Positions 26,451-33,739 of a stretch of DNA of 33,979 nucleotides are shown here, piece by piece (within the stretch, counting starts at the first letter, position 1; every line of letters begins with the position of its first letter). Source of the stretch: an uncultured Bacteroidia bacterium (lineage in GTDB: Bacteria; Bacteroidota; Bacteroidia; J057; CALLMJ01); NCBI GenBank assembly GCA_938005475.1, contig CALLNY010000004.1, positions 1-33,979 of the forward strand, in the 5' to 3' direction. Both the position numbers and the translations under genes were made by a program. The notes under the pieces were generated by a model that did not search any database, was not told the origin of the DNA, and was given only the letters and a program-made list of their open reading frames with translations.

Positions 26451-26478
26451 CAAATCTACAAATTTTATTGAACAACAA
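26451..26478 (-). promoter_or_regulatory. Promoter for the lipoprotein/PepSY-like operon (TTG-N17-TAGATTTG)
   Basis: On the minus strand, TTG at 26476-26478 and TAGATTTG at 26451-26458 are 17 bases apart; the box continues as CGG. It ends only 5 bases from the ATG at 26446, so transcription should begin at or near the start codon. Confidence 0.65.
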
Positions 26479-26628
26479 ATCTAAGATTCGCAAGTAAATA
26501 CAATATAAAAAATTCAGTAAGACACTCAAAAGAAGTACAGCAAGAAAATAAATTTTATGAAACAATCTTTACGTATTAAGAAAATTACGAAATTTGCGAA
26601 AATTTTTAGATTACTGCAAAATTATTCA

Positions 26629-29600
26629 ATGAATAAAGTTGATGTGCAAATTTATCCTATCAAAAAGCAATTTCATCTTCCTGAGATAGAACAGGAGGTA
26701 TTGGAATATTGGAAGAAATACCGTATTTTTGAAGAGAGTATACAACAAAGAGAGGGATATCCTGCTTTTAATTTCTATGAAGGACCTCCTTCTGCAAACG
26801 GCTTCCCCGGTATACATCACGTGATGTCTCGTACATTAAAAGACCTTTTTTGTCGTTATAAAACCATTAAAGGCTTTAAGGTCAATAGAAAAGCAGGTTG
26901 GGATACACATGGCTTGCCCGTAGAGTTACAAGTAGAAAAAAAACTAGGCATCACCAAAGAAGATATCGGAAAAACAATCTCTATCGAAGAATACAACAAA
27001 GCTTGTCGTGAAGATGTCCTTAAATTTAAAGATAAATGGGACGAACTCACTGAAAGAATGGGCTACTGGGTAGACCTCCAAAATCCTTATATCACTTTTG
27101 ACAATCATTACATAGAAAGCGTATGGTATATCTTAAAAAATTTCCATCAGCGAAATCTTCTTTATAAAGGCTATACCATTCAACCATATTCCCCCGCCGC
27201 AGGTACAGGTTTAAGTTCTCATGAACTTAATTTACCCGGATGTTACAAGTTAGTCAAAGATACTTCTTGTGTAGCACAATTTTTAGTAAAAGGAACCGAA
27301 AATACTTTCTTTTTAGCATGGACAACTACTCCTTGGACACTCCCCGCCAACAGTGCATTAGCCGTAGGAAAAGATATTCTTTATATAAAAGTACAAACCT
27401 TTAATCCCTACACCCATCAACCTATTACGGTTATCCTAGCAAAAGACCGTTTATATACTTATTTTTCTAAAGAGGGAGAAAATCAAGATTTGAATACCTA
27501 TGTGCCAGGACAAAAGATTATTCCTTTTCAAATTACTGAGCATCTTACTGGGAAAGATTTAGTAGGTATTCGTTACGAACCTTTATTTGATGACTGGGCA
27601 AGAACTTATCCTGATGAAGCTCAAAAAGCCTTTCGCGTCATTATTGGGGATTTTGTTACAACCGAAGACGGTACTGGAATAGTCCATATTGCTCCTACTT
27701 TTGGGGCTGATGATATGCGTGTAGCTAAACAAAATGACATTCCCGCTGTGCTTTTTGATGGTGAGCCTATTGTAGATAAAAAAGGTAAATATATCCCTCA
27801 AATCAAGCTATTTGCTAATCGCTACGTAAAAAATTATACTAATGACCCTAACTACCAAAATCTAGACGTAGATATTTCCGTTTACCTAAAACAAAATAAT
27901 CGTGCTTTCAAAATAGAAAAATACGAACATAACTATCCGCATTGTTGGCGTACTGATAAACCTATTTTGTATTACCCATTAGAATCTTGGTTTGTAAGAA
28001 CTACAGCTTTTAAAGAACGGCTTGTTGAACTCAATAAAACCATCCATTGGAAGCCTCAAAGTGTAGGAATAGGGCGTTTTGGAAATTGGTTAGAAAATTT
28101 AGTAGACTGGAATTTAAGCCGTTCCCGTTATTGGGGAATTCCTTTACCTATTTGGATTGCAAGCACCAATAAACAGTACGCTATAGGCTCTATCCAAGAA
28201 CTTCAAAATGTAGGATACATAATTCCTGAAAAATGCCCCGATTTAGAAACGGAAATCGCAAAGCAACCTCTATTTGAACATGAAAATTTATTGAAAACAA
28301 ACCCTCAGTCTATTCGTACTAAAGCCAAATACCTCGAGTTTTGTATGAAAAACGCCAATATTGGGCATACTCCTAACTCTACCGTGGTTGTTCAGGATTG
28401 GCTGAAAAAAGGTTGGCTGAAAAAAGTGTCTGATTTATCAAATGAACAAATTGATTTACATAAACCTTTTATTGACTATGTAGTTTTAATTCCGAATACT
28501 TCATGTGAAGAAGTTTTTGTGAGGGAGAGTGATTTAATAGATGTTTGGTTTGATAGCGGTGCAATGCCCTACGCACAAGTACACTATCCCTTTGAAAATG
28601 AAAAAGATTTTGATAAAGTTTTCCCCGCAGACTTTATTGCTGAAGGAATAGACCAAACCCGTGGATGGTTTTTTACTCTACATGCTATTGCAACCCTTTA
28701 TAAAGATTCTATAGCCTTTAAAAATGTCATTGCCAATGGTCTATTGCTAGATAAAGACGGTATTAAAATGTCAAAACGCTTAGGGAACGTCGTAGACCCC
28801 TTTGAAACTTTATCTAAATACGGAGCAGATGCTACCCGTTGGTATATGATGGAGAATACTCCCCCTTGGGAAAATCTCAAATTCAATCTGGATACTTTAC
28901 AGGAAACTATACGTAAGTTTTTTGGTACTTTGTTTAATACTTACCATTTTTTTGCTTTATATGCGAATTTAGATGGTTTTACGACCCAATCGGAGTTCAT
29001 TCCTTACCTTAAACGCACTGAATTAGACCAATGGATTATTTCGTTGTTGAACAGTTTAATTATTAAAGTTGAAACTTCATTAGAGGACTATGACCCCACT
29101 ACTGCCGCAAGAGCTATTCAAGAGTTTGTAATTGAGCAATTATCTAATTGGTACGTTCGTTTATCACGCAGAAGGTTCTGGAAAGGACAGATGAACCAAG
29201 ATAAACTTGCCGCATATCAAACTTTACACGAATGTCTGTTGAAAGTAAGCCAGTTAATGTCTCCTATTGCTCCTTTTTCTGCGGAATGGTTGTATAAATC
29301 CTTGACTTACTCCTCTTGGCAAGATAAAAATTCCGTTCACATTGCTTTATTTCCAAAAGCACAATCCCAACTTATTCAGAAAGATTTAGAGGAGCAGATG
29401 GAAATTGCCCAAAAAGTATGTTCTTTAGTCCATTCTATTCGTAAAAAACATCAATTACGAGTACGTTTACCATTATCCAAATTATTAGTTCCTGCTCAAA
29501 ACGAACAAATGAAAATAGCTTTACAAAAAGCGAAAGATTTAATTCTCTCAGAGGTTAATATTAAAGAACTAATTATTCCCAATGATAAGGATACTACCAT

Positions 29601-30123
29601 CATCAAAAAAATAAAGCCTAATTTTAAATTGCTAGGTCCGAAATTAGGCGCACAATTAAAATCAGTACAACAAGCAATTGAAAAGCTTTCACAAGAAGAA
29701 ATAAGAAAATTAGAAAAAGGCCAGGCAATTCCTATAGAAGTGAATGGTAGTATTTATGAATTACAACCTAGCGAAGTAGAGATTTTCAATCAGGACATCC
29801 CAGGTTGGGCTGTAGTTTCCGAAAATGCTATAACGGTTGCAGTAGATTTACAAATTACGAAAGCATTAGAAAATGAAGGTATTGCAAGAGATTTTGTGAA
29901 CAGAATCCAAAATTTACGAAAAGAATTAGATTTTGAAGTTACAGATAAAATTATAATTAAAATACAGTTACAAAAAGAATGGAAAGAAGCTCTTGAAGTA
30001 TGGAAGAACTACATTCAAACAGAAACTTTAGCGAGTGCAATGGAATGGGTTAATAGTTTGGAAAATGGGTATGAAATTGAAGTAAATAATATTATTGGTA
30101 AAGTAACAATTATAAAAATTTAA
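26629..30123 (+). CDS. ileS: Isoleucyl-tRNA synthetase, type 2 (eukaryote-like)
   Basis: A 1164-residue class I synthetase charging tRNA-Ile. The frame opens at 26557, but the ATG at 26629 (MNKVDVQIYPIKK) fits the family, and a promoter-like GAAATTTGCG lies between. It is type 2: GWDTHGLPVELQVEKK, YTIQPYSPAAGTGLSSHELN region, editing domain with TTTPWTLPANSA and HIAPTFGADD, and WNLSRSRYWGIPLPIW. The catalytic KMSK motif is K713-MSK-R717, as in type 2 enzymes. The HIGH motif is replaced by G61-I-H63-H64 (context SANGFPGIHHV). The anticodon-binding domain runs from about 830, and a C-terminal DUF5915-type domain from about 990 to 1164. The C-terminal zinc finger of bacterial type 1 enzymes is absent. 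First gene of ileS, dksA-like, lspA, with gaps of 5 and 3 bases. Confidence 0.96.
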   Translation: MNKVDVQIYPIKKQFHLPEIEQEVLEYWKKYRIFEESIQQREGYPAFNFYEGPPSANGFPGIHHVMSRTLKDLFCRYKTIKGFKVNRKAGWDTHGLPVELQVEKKLGITKEDIGKTISIEEYNKACREDVLKFKDKWDELTERMGYWVDLQNPYITFDNHYIESVWYILKNFHQRNLLYKGYTIQPYSPAAGTGLSSHELNLPGCYKLVKDTSCVAQFLVKGTENTFFLAWTTTPWTLPANSALAVGKDILYIKVQTFNPYTHQPITVILAKDRLYTYFSKEGENQDLNTYVPGQKIIPFQITEHLTGKDLVGIRYEPLFDDWARTYPDEAQKAFRVIIGDFVTTEDGTGIVHIAPTFGADDMRVAKQNDIPAVLFDGEPIVDKKGKYIPQIKLFANRYVKNYTNDPNYQNLDVDISVYLKQNNRAFKIEKYEHNYPHCWRTDKPILYYPLESWFVRTTAFKERLVELNKTIHWKPQSVGIGRFGNWLENLVDWNLSRSRYWGIPLPIWIASTNKQYAIGSIQELQNVGYIIPEKCPDLETEIAKQPLFEHENLLKTNPQSIRTKAKYLEFCMKNANIGHTPNSTVVVQDWLKKGWLKKVSDLSNEQIDLHKPFIDYVVLIPNTSCEEVFVRESDLIDVWFDSGAMPYAQVHYPFENEKDFDKVFPADFIAEGIDQTRGWFFTLHAIATLYKDSIAFKNVIANGLLLDKDGIKMSKRLGNVVDPFETLSKYGADATRWYMMENTPPWENLKFNLDTLQETIRKFFGTLFNTYHFFALYANLDGFTTQSEFIPYLKRTELDQWIISLLNSLIIKVETSLEDYDPTTAARAIQEFVIEQLSNWYVRLSRRRFWKGQMNQDKLAAYQTLHECLLKVSQLMSPIAPFSAEWLYKSLTYSSWQDKNSVHIALFPKAQSQLIQKDLEEQMEIAQKVCSLVHSIRKKHQLRVRLPLSKLLVPAQNEQMKIALQKAKDLILSEVNIKELIIPNDKDTTIIKKIKPNFKLLGPKLGAQLKSVQQAIEKLSQEEIRKLEKGQAIPIEVNGSIYELQPSEVEIFNQDIPGWAVVSENAITVAVDLQITKALENEGIARDFVNRIQNLRKELDFEVTDKIIIKIQLQKEWKEALEVWKNYIQTETLASAMEWVNSLENGYEIEVNNIIGKVTIIKI

Positions 30124-30128
30124 AGATT

Positions 30129-30548
30129 ATGGAAGAAAAAACGTATTATACAGCAGAAGAGTTACAGGAGTTCAAAGAATTGATTCTAAACAAATTGGAG
30201 AAGGCAAGAGAAGAATATAAGTCGCTTCAGGAAAGTTTAAGAGAAACGACAGAGAATGCCGCTGATGGTTATAATATCACAGAATATGGAACAGATACAC
30301 AAGAAAAAGAACAGTTAGAATTATTCTTGATGCGTCAAGCAAAATTCATTGACTCTTTAGAAAGGGCATTAGTAAGAATAGAAAATGGTACTTATGGCAA
30401 ATGTAAAGTAACAGGAAAATTAATTCCAAAAGAAAGATTGAGAGCCGTTCCTCATACAGAAATTAGCATTGAAGCAAAGTTAGCTCAAAAGAAAACTCCT
30501 AATATCCAACATTCTACGGAGTATCATCAGGAAGAATCAGAAGATTAA
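30129..30548 (+). CDS. TraR/DksA-family protein with degenerate zinc finger
   Basis: A 139-residue protein. An N-terminal coiled coil (about 9-85: LQEFKELILNKLEKAREEYK and RQAKFIDSLERALVRIENG) leads into the DksA-type C-terminal motif GTYGKCKVTGKLIPKERL (87-104) and LRAVPHTEISIEAKLAQ. Classical DksA has four zinc cysteines; here only C92 remains, the second position being T95. The coil tip (ENAADGYNITEYGTDT) lacks the DxxDxA pair that acts on RNA polymerase in E. coli DksA. Similar Cys-poor copies next to lspA occur in Bacteroidota. It may still bind RNA polymerase, but its function is unproven. Located between ileS and lspA in a tight operon. Confidence 0.88.
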   Translation: MEEKTYYTAEELQEFKELILNKLEKAREEYKSLQESLRETTENAADGYNITEYGTDTQEKEQLELFLMRQAKFIDSLERALVRIENGTYGKCKVTGKLIPKERLRAVPHTEISIEAKLAQKKTPNIQHSTEYHQEESED

Positions 30549-30551
30549 TTC

Positions 30552-31172
30552 ATGAATAAGAAACTCATAGCCATCGTAGTTTCAGTGGTATTATTAGACC
30601 AGGCGGTCAAGTTGCTTGTTAAATTGAATATGCAGTTGGGCGAGGAGATTAAGGTCCTAGGAAATTTTTTTAAAATTCATTTTACAGAAAATCCTGGTGC
30701 GGCTTTTGGGGTTACTTTAAGTAATCTATTCGCAGGTTTAATATCGGATACCACTGCTAAAGCGCTTTTAAGTGTTCTATCAGTGATATTAGTTTGCGGC
30801 ATTGTCTATTATTTATACCAAATCAAGGACTACAAAACGGCTTTACCTTACTGGGTTGCTTTGATACTAGGCGGAGCCATCGGCAATATTATAGATAGAT
30901 TGTTCTACGGTATCTGGTTTGCTCCCATGAACGATTATGAAGGTGGATTCTTGCATGGTAGGGTTGTAGATATGTTTTATTTCGATATTTACCAAGGAAT
31001 TTTACCAGATTGGATACCTATTTGGGGAGGTACTTATACCGCATTATGGCCAATTTTTAATATTGCGGATACCGCAATCTCTATAGGAATTATTGCTATC
31101 ATTGTTTTTCAGAAAAGCTTATTCCCTGAAAAAAACAAAAATATTCAAACAAAAAAAAATTTGTTATTATAA
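30552..31172 (+). CDS. lspA: Lipoprotein signal peptidase (signal peptidase II)
   Basis: A 206-residue inner-membrane aspartyl protease that removes the signal peptides of lipidated prolipoproteins. Signatures: VVLLDQAVKLLVK (about 13-25), FTENPGAAFG (about 49-58), LILGGAIGNIIDR (about 103-115), GRVVDMFYFDI (first catalytic Asp) and FNIADTAISIG (second catalytic Asp). Four transmembrane helices are evident. It is slightly longer than E. coli LspA because of an insertion between GRVVD and FNIAD (IPIWGGTYTALWP, typical of Bacteroidota) and a basic tail. Last gene of the ileS operon; the predicted lipoproteins at 10367, 10534 and 26033 would be its substrates. Confidence 0.96.
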   Translation: MNKKLIAIVVSVVLLDQAVKLLVKLNMQLGEEIKVLGNFFKIHFTENPGAAFGVTLSNLFAGLISDTTAKALLSVLSVILVCGIVYYLYQIKDYKTALPYWVALILGGAIGNIIDRLFYGIWFAPMNDYEGGFLHGRVVDMFYFDIYQGILPDWIPIWGGTYTALWPIFNIADTAISIGIIAIIVFQKSLFPEKNKNIQTKKNLLL

Positions 31173-31191
31173 TCAATGTTATTTATTTTTG
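31161..31191 (+). promoter_or_regulatory. Promoter for the PepSY-like/ccmD-like/SDR/ispE group (TTG-N20-TATTTTTG)
   Basis: TTG at 31161-31163 (inside the last lspA codons) and TATTTTTG at 31184-31191 with a 20-base spacer. The ATG at 31213 is 22 bases downstream. The following four genes have short gaps or overlaps. Confidence 0.65.
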
Positions 31192-31212
31192 TCCGTGAAA
31201 TGTAACTAATAC

Positions 31213-31755
31213 ATGAAAAGTTTCTTTGTAGCAGTATTGGCATTAGTAATAATTACATTAACTCTAAATGCACAAGGTTTTTGGACACCTATAGATGAAA
31301 CAGAAGTTCCCAAAGAAATTGTAGATAAATTTCATGAGCAACATCCTAATGCAAGAAATACGCACTGGGGTTTACGCAAAAGCGGTAAAACAGAACTTTA
31401 TAAAGTTACAGCAGTAGAAGGTGGGCATCACGTTAAAGCTAGATATAACAAGCATGGTACAGAATTAGAAAAAATTCATGCTACTCAATTAGAAAAAGTT
31501 CCGGATCCTGTTAAAAAAGTTATCGAAGAACAAATTAAGCAAGGCTGGGATATAATTCGTATTTATCATGCTTTTAAACATAATTCAAAAGATAAAGACG
31601 AAGATAAAGAAAATGATGATGATGATGATATTTATAAACTTTTTTTTGAAAATCATAACCATCACCGTAAATATCTACACCTAGAAGTAAACGTAAAAGG
31701 AAAGATAATTGAAAAAGATTATAAAAGACATTCAAAACACGAAGTACATTATTAA
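31213..31755 (+). CDS. PepSY-like exported protein with His/Asp-rich C-terminus
   Basis: A 180-residue protein with a signal peptide (MKSFFVAVLALVIITLTLNA, cut near AQG). Two PepSY-like repeats: VPKEIVDKFHEQHPNARNTHW (split here as VPKEIVDKF and HPNARNTHW) with YKVTAVEGGHHVKARYNK, and VPDPVKKVIEEQIKQGWDI followed after an insertion by YLHLEVNVKGKIIEKDY. The insertion (about 118-160) is charged: KDKDEDKEN, five Asp codons in a row at 31615-31629 (GAT repeated five times), then FFENHNHHRKYLH; the end is RHSKHEVHY. The clusters of His and Asp could bind divalent metals, but no known metal-site motif is present. It shares its general design with 25409-25990. The stop overlaps the next gene's start (TAATG). 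Confidence 0.65.
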   Translation: MKSFFVAVLALVIITLTLNAQGFWTPIDETEVPKEIVDKFHEQHPNARNTHWGLRKSGKTELYKVTAVEGGHHVKARYNKHGTELEKIHATQLEKVPDPVKKVIEEQIKQGWDIIRIYHAFKHNSKDKDEDKENDDDDDIYKLFFENHNHHRKYLHLEVNVKGKIIEKDYKRHSKHEVHY

Positions 31756-31931
31756 TGATAAATCTACAAAGTTTGTTACAAACGCAAAACACGGATAAAT
31801 TTTTGTTTGCATCGGATAAAATCTATACGGTTTTATCCGTTGTTTTAATTATATGGGTAGGAATTGTGATAAAATTGTTTTTATTAGAAAAGAAAATCAA
31901 AGAACTAGAAGATAAAGACAAGAATCAATAA
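31755..31931 (+). CDS. CcmD-like small membrane protein (58 aa)
   Basis: A 58-residue protein starting at the ATG overlapping the previous stop (TAATG) and ending 1 base before the SDR gene. A polar N-terminus is followed by SDKIYTVLSVVLIIWVGIVI (about 20-39) as one transmembrane helix, then LFLLEKKIKELEDKDKNQ, a charged cytoplasmic tail. This matches the layout of Bacteroidota CcmD-like proteins: a KIY-containing helix start and a LxxLEKKIxxLE-type tail. CcmD helps release heme-CcmE from the CcmABC complex in cytochrome c maturation. No other ccm genes are present here, so the assignment rests on shape and a short motif only. Confidence 0.55.
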   Translation: MINLQSLLQTQNTDKFLFASDKIYTVLSVVLIIWVGIVIKLFLLEKKIKELEDKDKNQ

Positions 31932-31932
31932 T

Positions 31933-32733
31933 ATGATTGGAGAATTACAAGGCAATTTAGAGGGAAAAACTGCATTAGTAGGTGGTAGTACGCAGGGTAT
32001 AGGATTAGCTACAGCTATTCTACTCGCTCAGGCTGGAGCTAACGTGATTTTGATGTCTAGAAATCACGAAGCTTTGGAGAATCTATTTTCAGAACTACCA
32101 ACTCCTTTTCAACAAAAGCATCATTTCATTGTTGCAGATTTTTCTCGCCCCGAAGAAACCCAACAAAAAGTTAAGAATTATATTCAAGAAAAAGGTAACA
32201 TTCATATTTTAGTGAATAATTCAGGAGGTCCTGCACCGGGCCCTATAATAGATGCCCACTCTTATCAGTTTATTCATGCATTTGAAAAACATTTAATTAC
32301 CAATCATTTGTTAGTACAAGCAGTAGTAGAGGGAATGAAAAAAGAGGGTTACGGCAGAATTATTAATATTATTTCAACCTCCGTAAAGGAGCCTTTACCG
32401 AATTTAGGAGTTTCTAATACCATAAGAGCGGCAGTAGCGAATTGGGCAAAAACCCTAGCAAATGAGTTAGGTGCTTTTGGAATTACAGTAAACAATGTTT
32501 TACCAGGTGCTACAAAAACCCAACGATTAGAAAGTATCATCTTAACTAAATCTCAAAAAACAGGTATCCCAGTAGAAGAAATAAAAAAAGAAATGAAAGC
32601 AGAAATTCCGTTACGCCGATTTGCATTTCCTGAGGAAGTTGGCTATGCGGTTGTATTTTTAGCATCGCCCTTTGCGGCTTATATAAACGGTATCAATCTG
32701 CCCGTAGATGGTGGAAGAACCGGCTCTTTGTAA
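31933..32733 (+). CDS. SDR-family protein lacking the canonical YxxxK catalytic pair
   Basis: A 266-residue short-chain dehydrogenase/reductase fold protein. Cofactor loop GGSTQGIG (17-24), basic residue MSRN (41-44, suggesting NADP preference), VNNSGGP (94-100), ISTSVKEPLPNLG around the usual catalytic Ser (S148-S150), and the C-terminal PVDGGRTGSL. At the position of YxxxK it has S161-N-T-I-R165 (VSNTIRAAV). It resembles the 3-oxoacyl-ACP-reductase-like subgroup of SDRs with NNSGG and no YxxxK, whose activity is not established. It sits 1 base after the CcmD-like gene and 13 bases before ispE. Confidence 0.88.
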   Translation: MIGELQGNLEGKTALVGGSTQGIGLATAILLAQAGANVILMSRNHEALENLFSELPTPFQQKHHFIVADFSRPEETQQKVKNYIQEKGNIHILVNNSGGPAPGPIIDAHSYQFIHAFEKHLITNHLLVQAVVEGMKKEGYGRIINIISTSVKEPLPNLGVSNTIRAAVANWAKTLANELGAFGITVNNVLPGATKTQRLESIILTKSQKTGIPVEEIKKEMKAEIPLRRFAFPEEVGYAVVFLASPFAAYINGINLPVDGGRTGSL

Positions 32734-32746
32734 ATCTGTAATCTTA

Positions 32747-33529
32747 ATGCAAGCAAATACCTTAGAAAGAAAATGTTATTGCAAAATCAATCTCGGCTTA
32801 TTTATTAAAGAAAAACGTTTAGATGGCTACCACGAAATAGAAACCTTGATGGTCCCCATCCAAAATTATTATGACCTATTGAAAGTCCAAATTTTATCAA
32901 CGAATGGTTTTGAGTTTGTTCAAAGAGGTATTGTAATGGATGTCCCTATTCAACAAAATATAGTTTATAAAGCTTGGAAAAAAATCAAAGAAGAATTTGG
33001 AATAAATAAAGGAATTAAAGTAGAATTAGAAAAGAATATACCAATTGGAGCCGGTCTGGGAGGGGGTAGTTCAGATGCCGCCCAAATGTTGTTGATTATC
33101 AATGAACTTTTTGACTTAAATCTAGATTTTCATGTTTTACATCGCTTTGCACGTACGCTGGGAGCAGATGTTCCTTTTTTTTTGCAAAATAAACCTTTAA
33201 TTGCACGCGGAATTGGTGATGAATTTGAAGAAATAGAGCTACCATTTCATTATGACATTAAAATTATAGTACCACCTTTCAGTTCTAACACCAAAGAAGC
33301 CTACCAAGCAATAAATCTAAAAGAATGTTCTACTCACAAAGATTTAAAATCTATTCTATTAGGTGACAGAACCGCATGGAAAACCCATTTGACAAATGAT
33401 TTTGAAAAACCTTTATTTAAAAAATTTCCGGAATTATTATCTATCAAAAATGGTTTGTATGAGGCAGGTGCTTTTTATGCTTCTATGACTGGTTCGGGAA
33501 GTGCTGTTTATGGTTTATTTAAAAAATAA
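32747..33529 (+). CDS. ispE: 4-diphosphocytidyl-2-C-methyl-D-erythritol kinase
   Basis: A 260-residue GHMP kinase of the non-mevalonate (MEP) isoprenoid pathway: phosphorylates the 2-hydroxyl of CDP-methylerythritol with ATP. Motifs: CYCKINLGLFI near the N-terminus with the catalytic Lys, RLDGYHEIETLM, ATP loop IPIGAGLGGGSSDAAQ (about 92-107), LGADVPFFL with the catalytic Asp, and MTGSGSAVYGLF close to the C-terminus. An upstream in-frame ATG at 32708 lies inside the SDR gene and precedes residues not conserved in the family; the ATG at 32747 is 13 bases after the SDR stop and is preferred. No other MEP genes are in the window. Confidence 0.95.
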   Translation: MQANTLERKCYCKINLGLFIKEKRLDGYHEIETLMVPIQNYYDLLKVQILSTNGFEFVQRGIVMDVPIQQNIVYKAWKKIKEEFGINKGIKVELEKNIPIGAGLGGGSSDAAQMLLIINELFDLNLDFHVLHRFARTLGADVPFFLQNKPLIARGIGDEFEEIELPFHYDIKIIVPPFSSNTKEAYQAINLKECSTHKDLKSILLGDRTAWKTHLTNDFEKPLFKKFPELLSIKNGLYEAGAFYASMTGSGSAVYGLFKK

Positions 33530-33680
33530 AATTTAGGGAAAAATGTAAGTTGCCAATTTAGGGCAATACATTGCGTTGTCTTTCAGAAACTACTCACCTT
33601 TCTTCTATGACATTGAAATATACAGAAAGAAATGGTGTTACTTTCGGAGTAAGAAATATTATTTTGTTTGAAAGTAAAAA

Positions 33681-33708
33681 GGGAGAACCTTGTTAAAATC
33701 GTTCTCCC
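33681..33708. terminator. Hairpin between the convergent ispE and P-type ATPase genes
   Basis: Inverted repeat GGGAGAAC / GTTCTCCC (33681-33688 and 33701-33708) with a 12-base loop in the 210-base gap between the convergent genes. There is no strong T run on the plus side. On the minus strand the reverse complement of AAAAA precedes it, giving a T run, so it best suits the ATPase gene. A weaker TTGCC/GGCAA hairpin (33549-33565) follows ispE more closely. Confidence 0.5.
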
Positions 33709-33739
33709 CATACAAATTGCGCCCAATATAACTATGAAG

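Noticed and set aside
26557-26628. Longer ileS start adding 24 residues
   Set aside because: A promoter-like GAAATTTGCG lies inside it, the added residues are basic and not family-like, and the ATG at 26629 fits.
32708-32746. ispE start at 32708 overlapping the SDR gene
   Set aside because: The family's N-terminus begins after the ATG at 32747, which is well spaced from the SDR stop.
33607-33696. 29-codon plus-strand frame after ispE
   Set aside because: Too short, no promoter, overlaps the hairpin at 33681-33708 and no recognisable motif.
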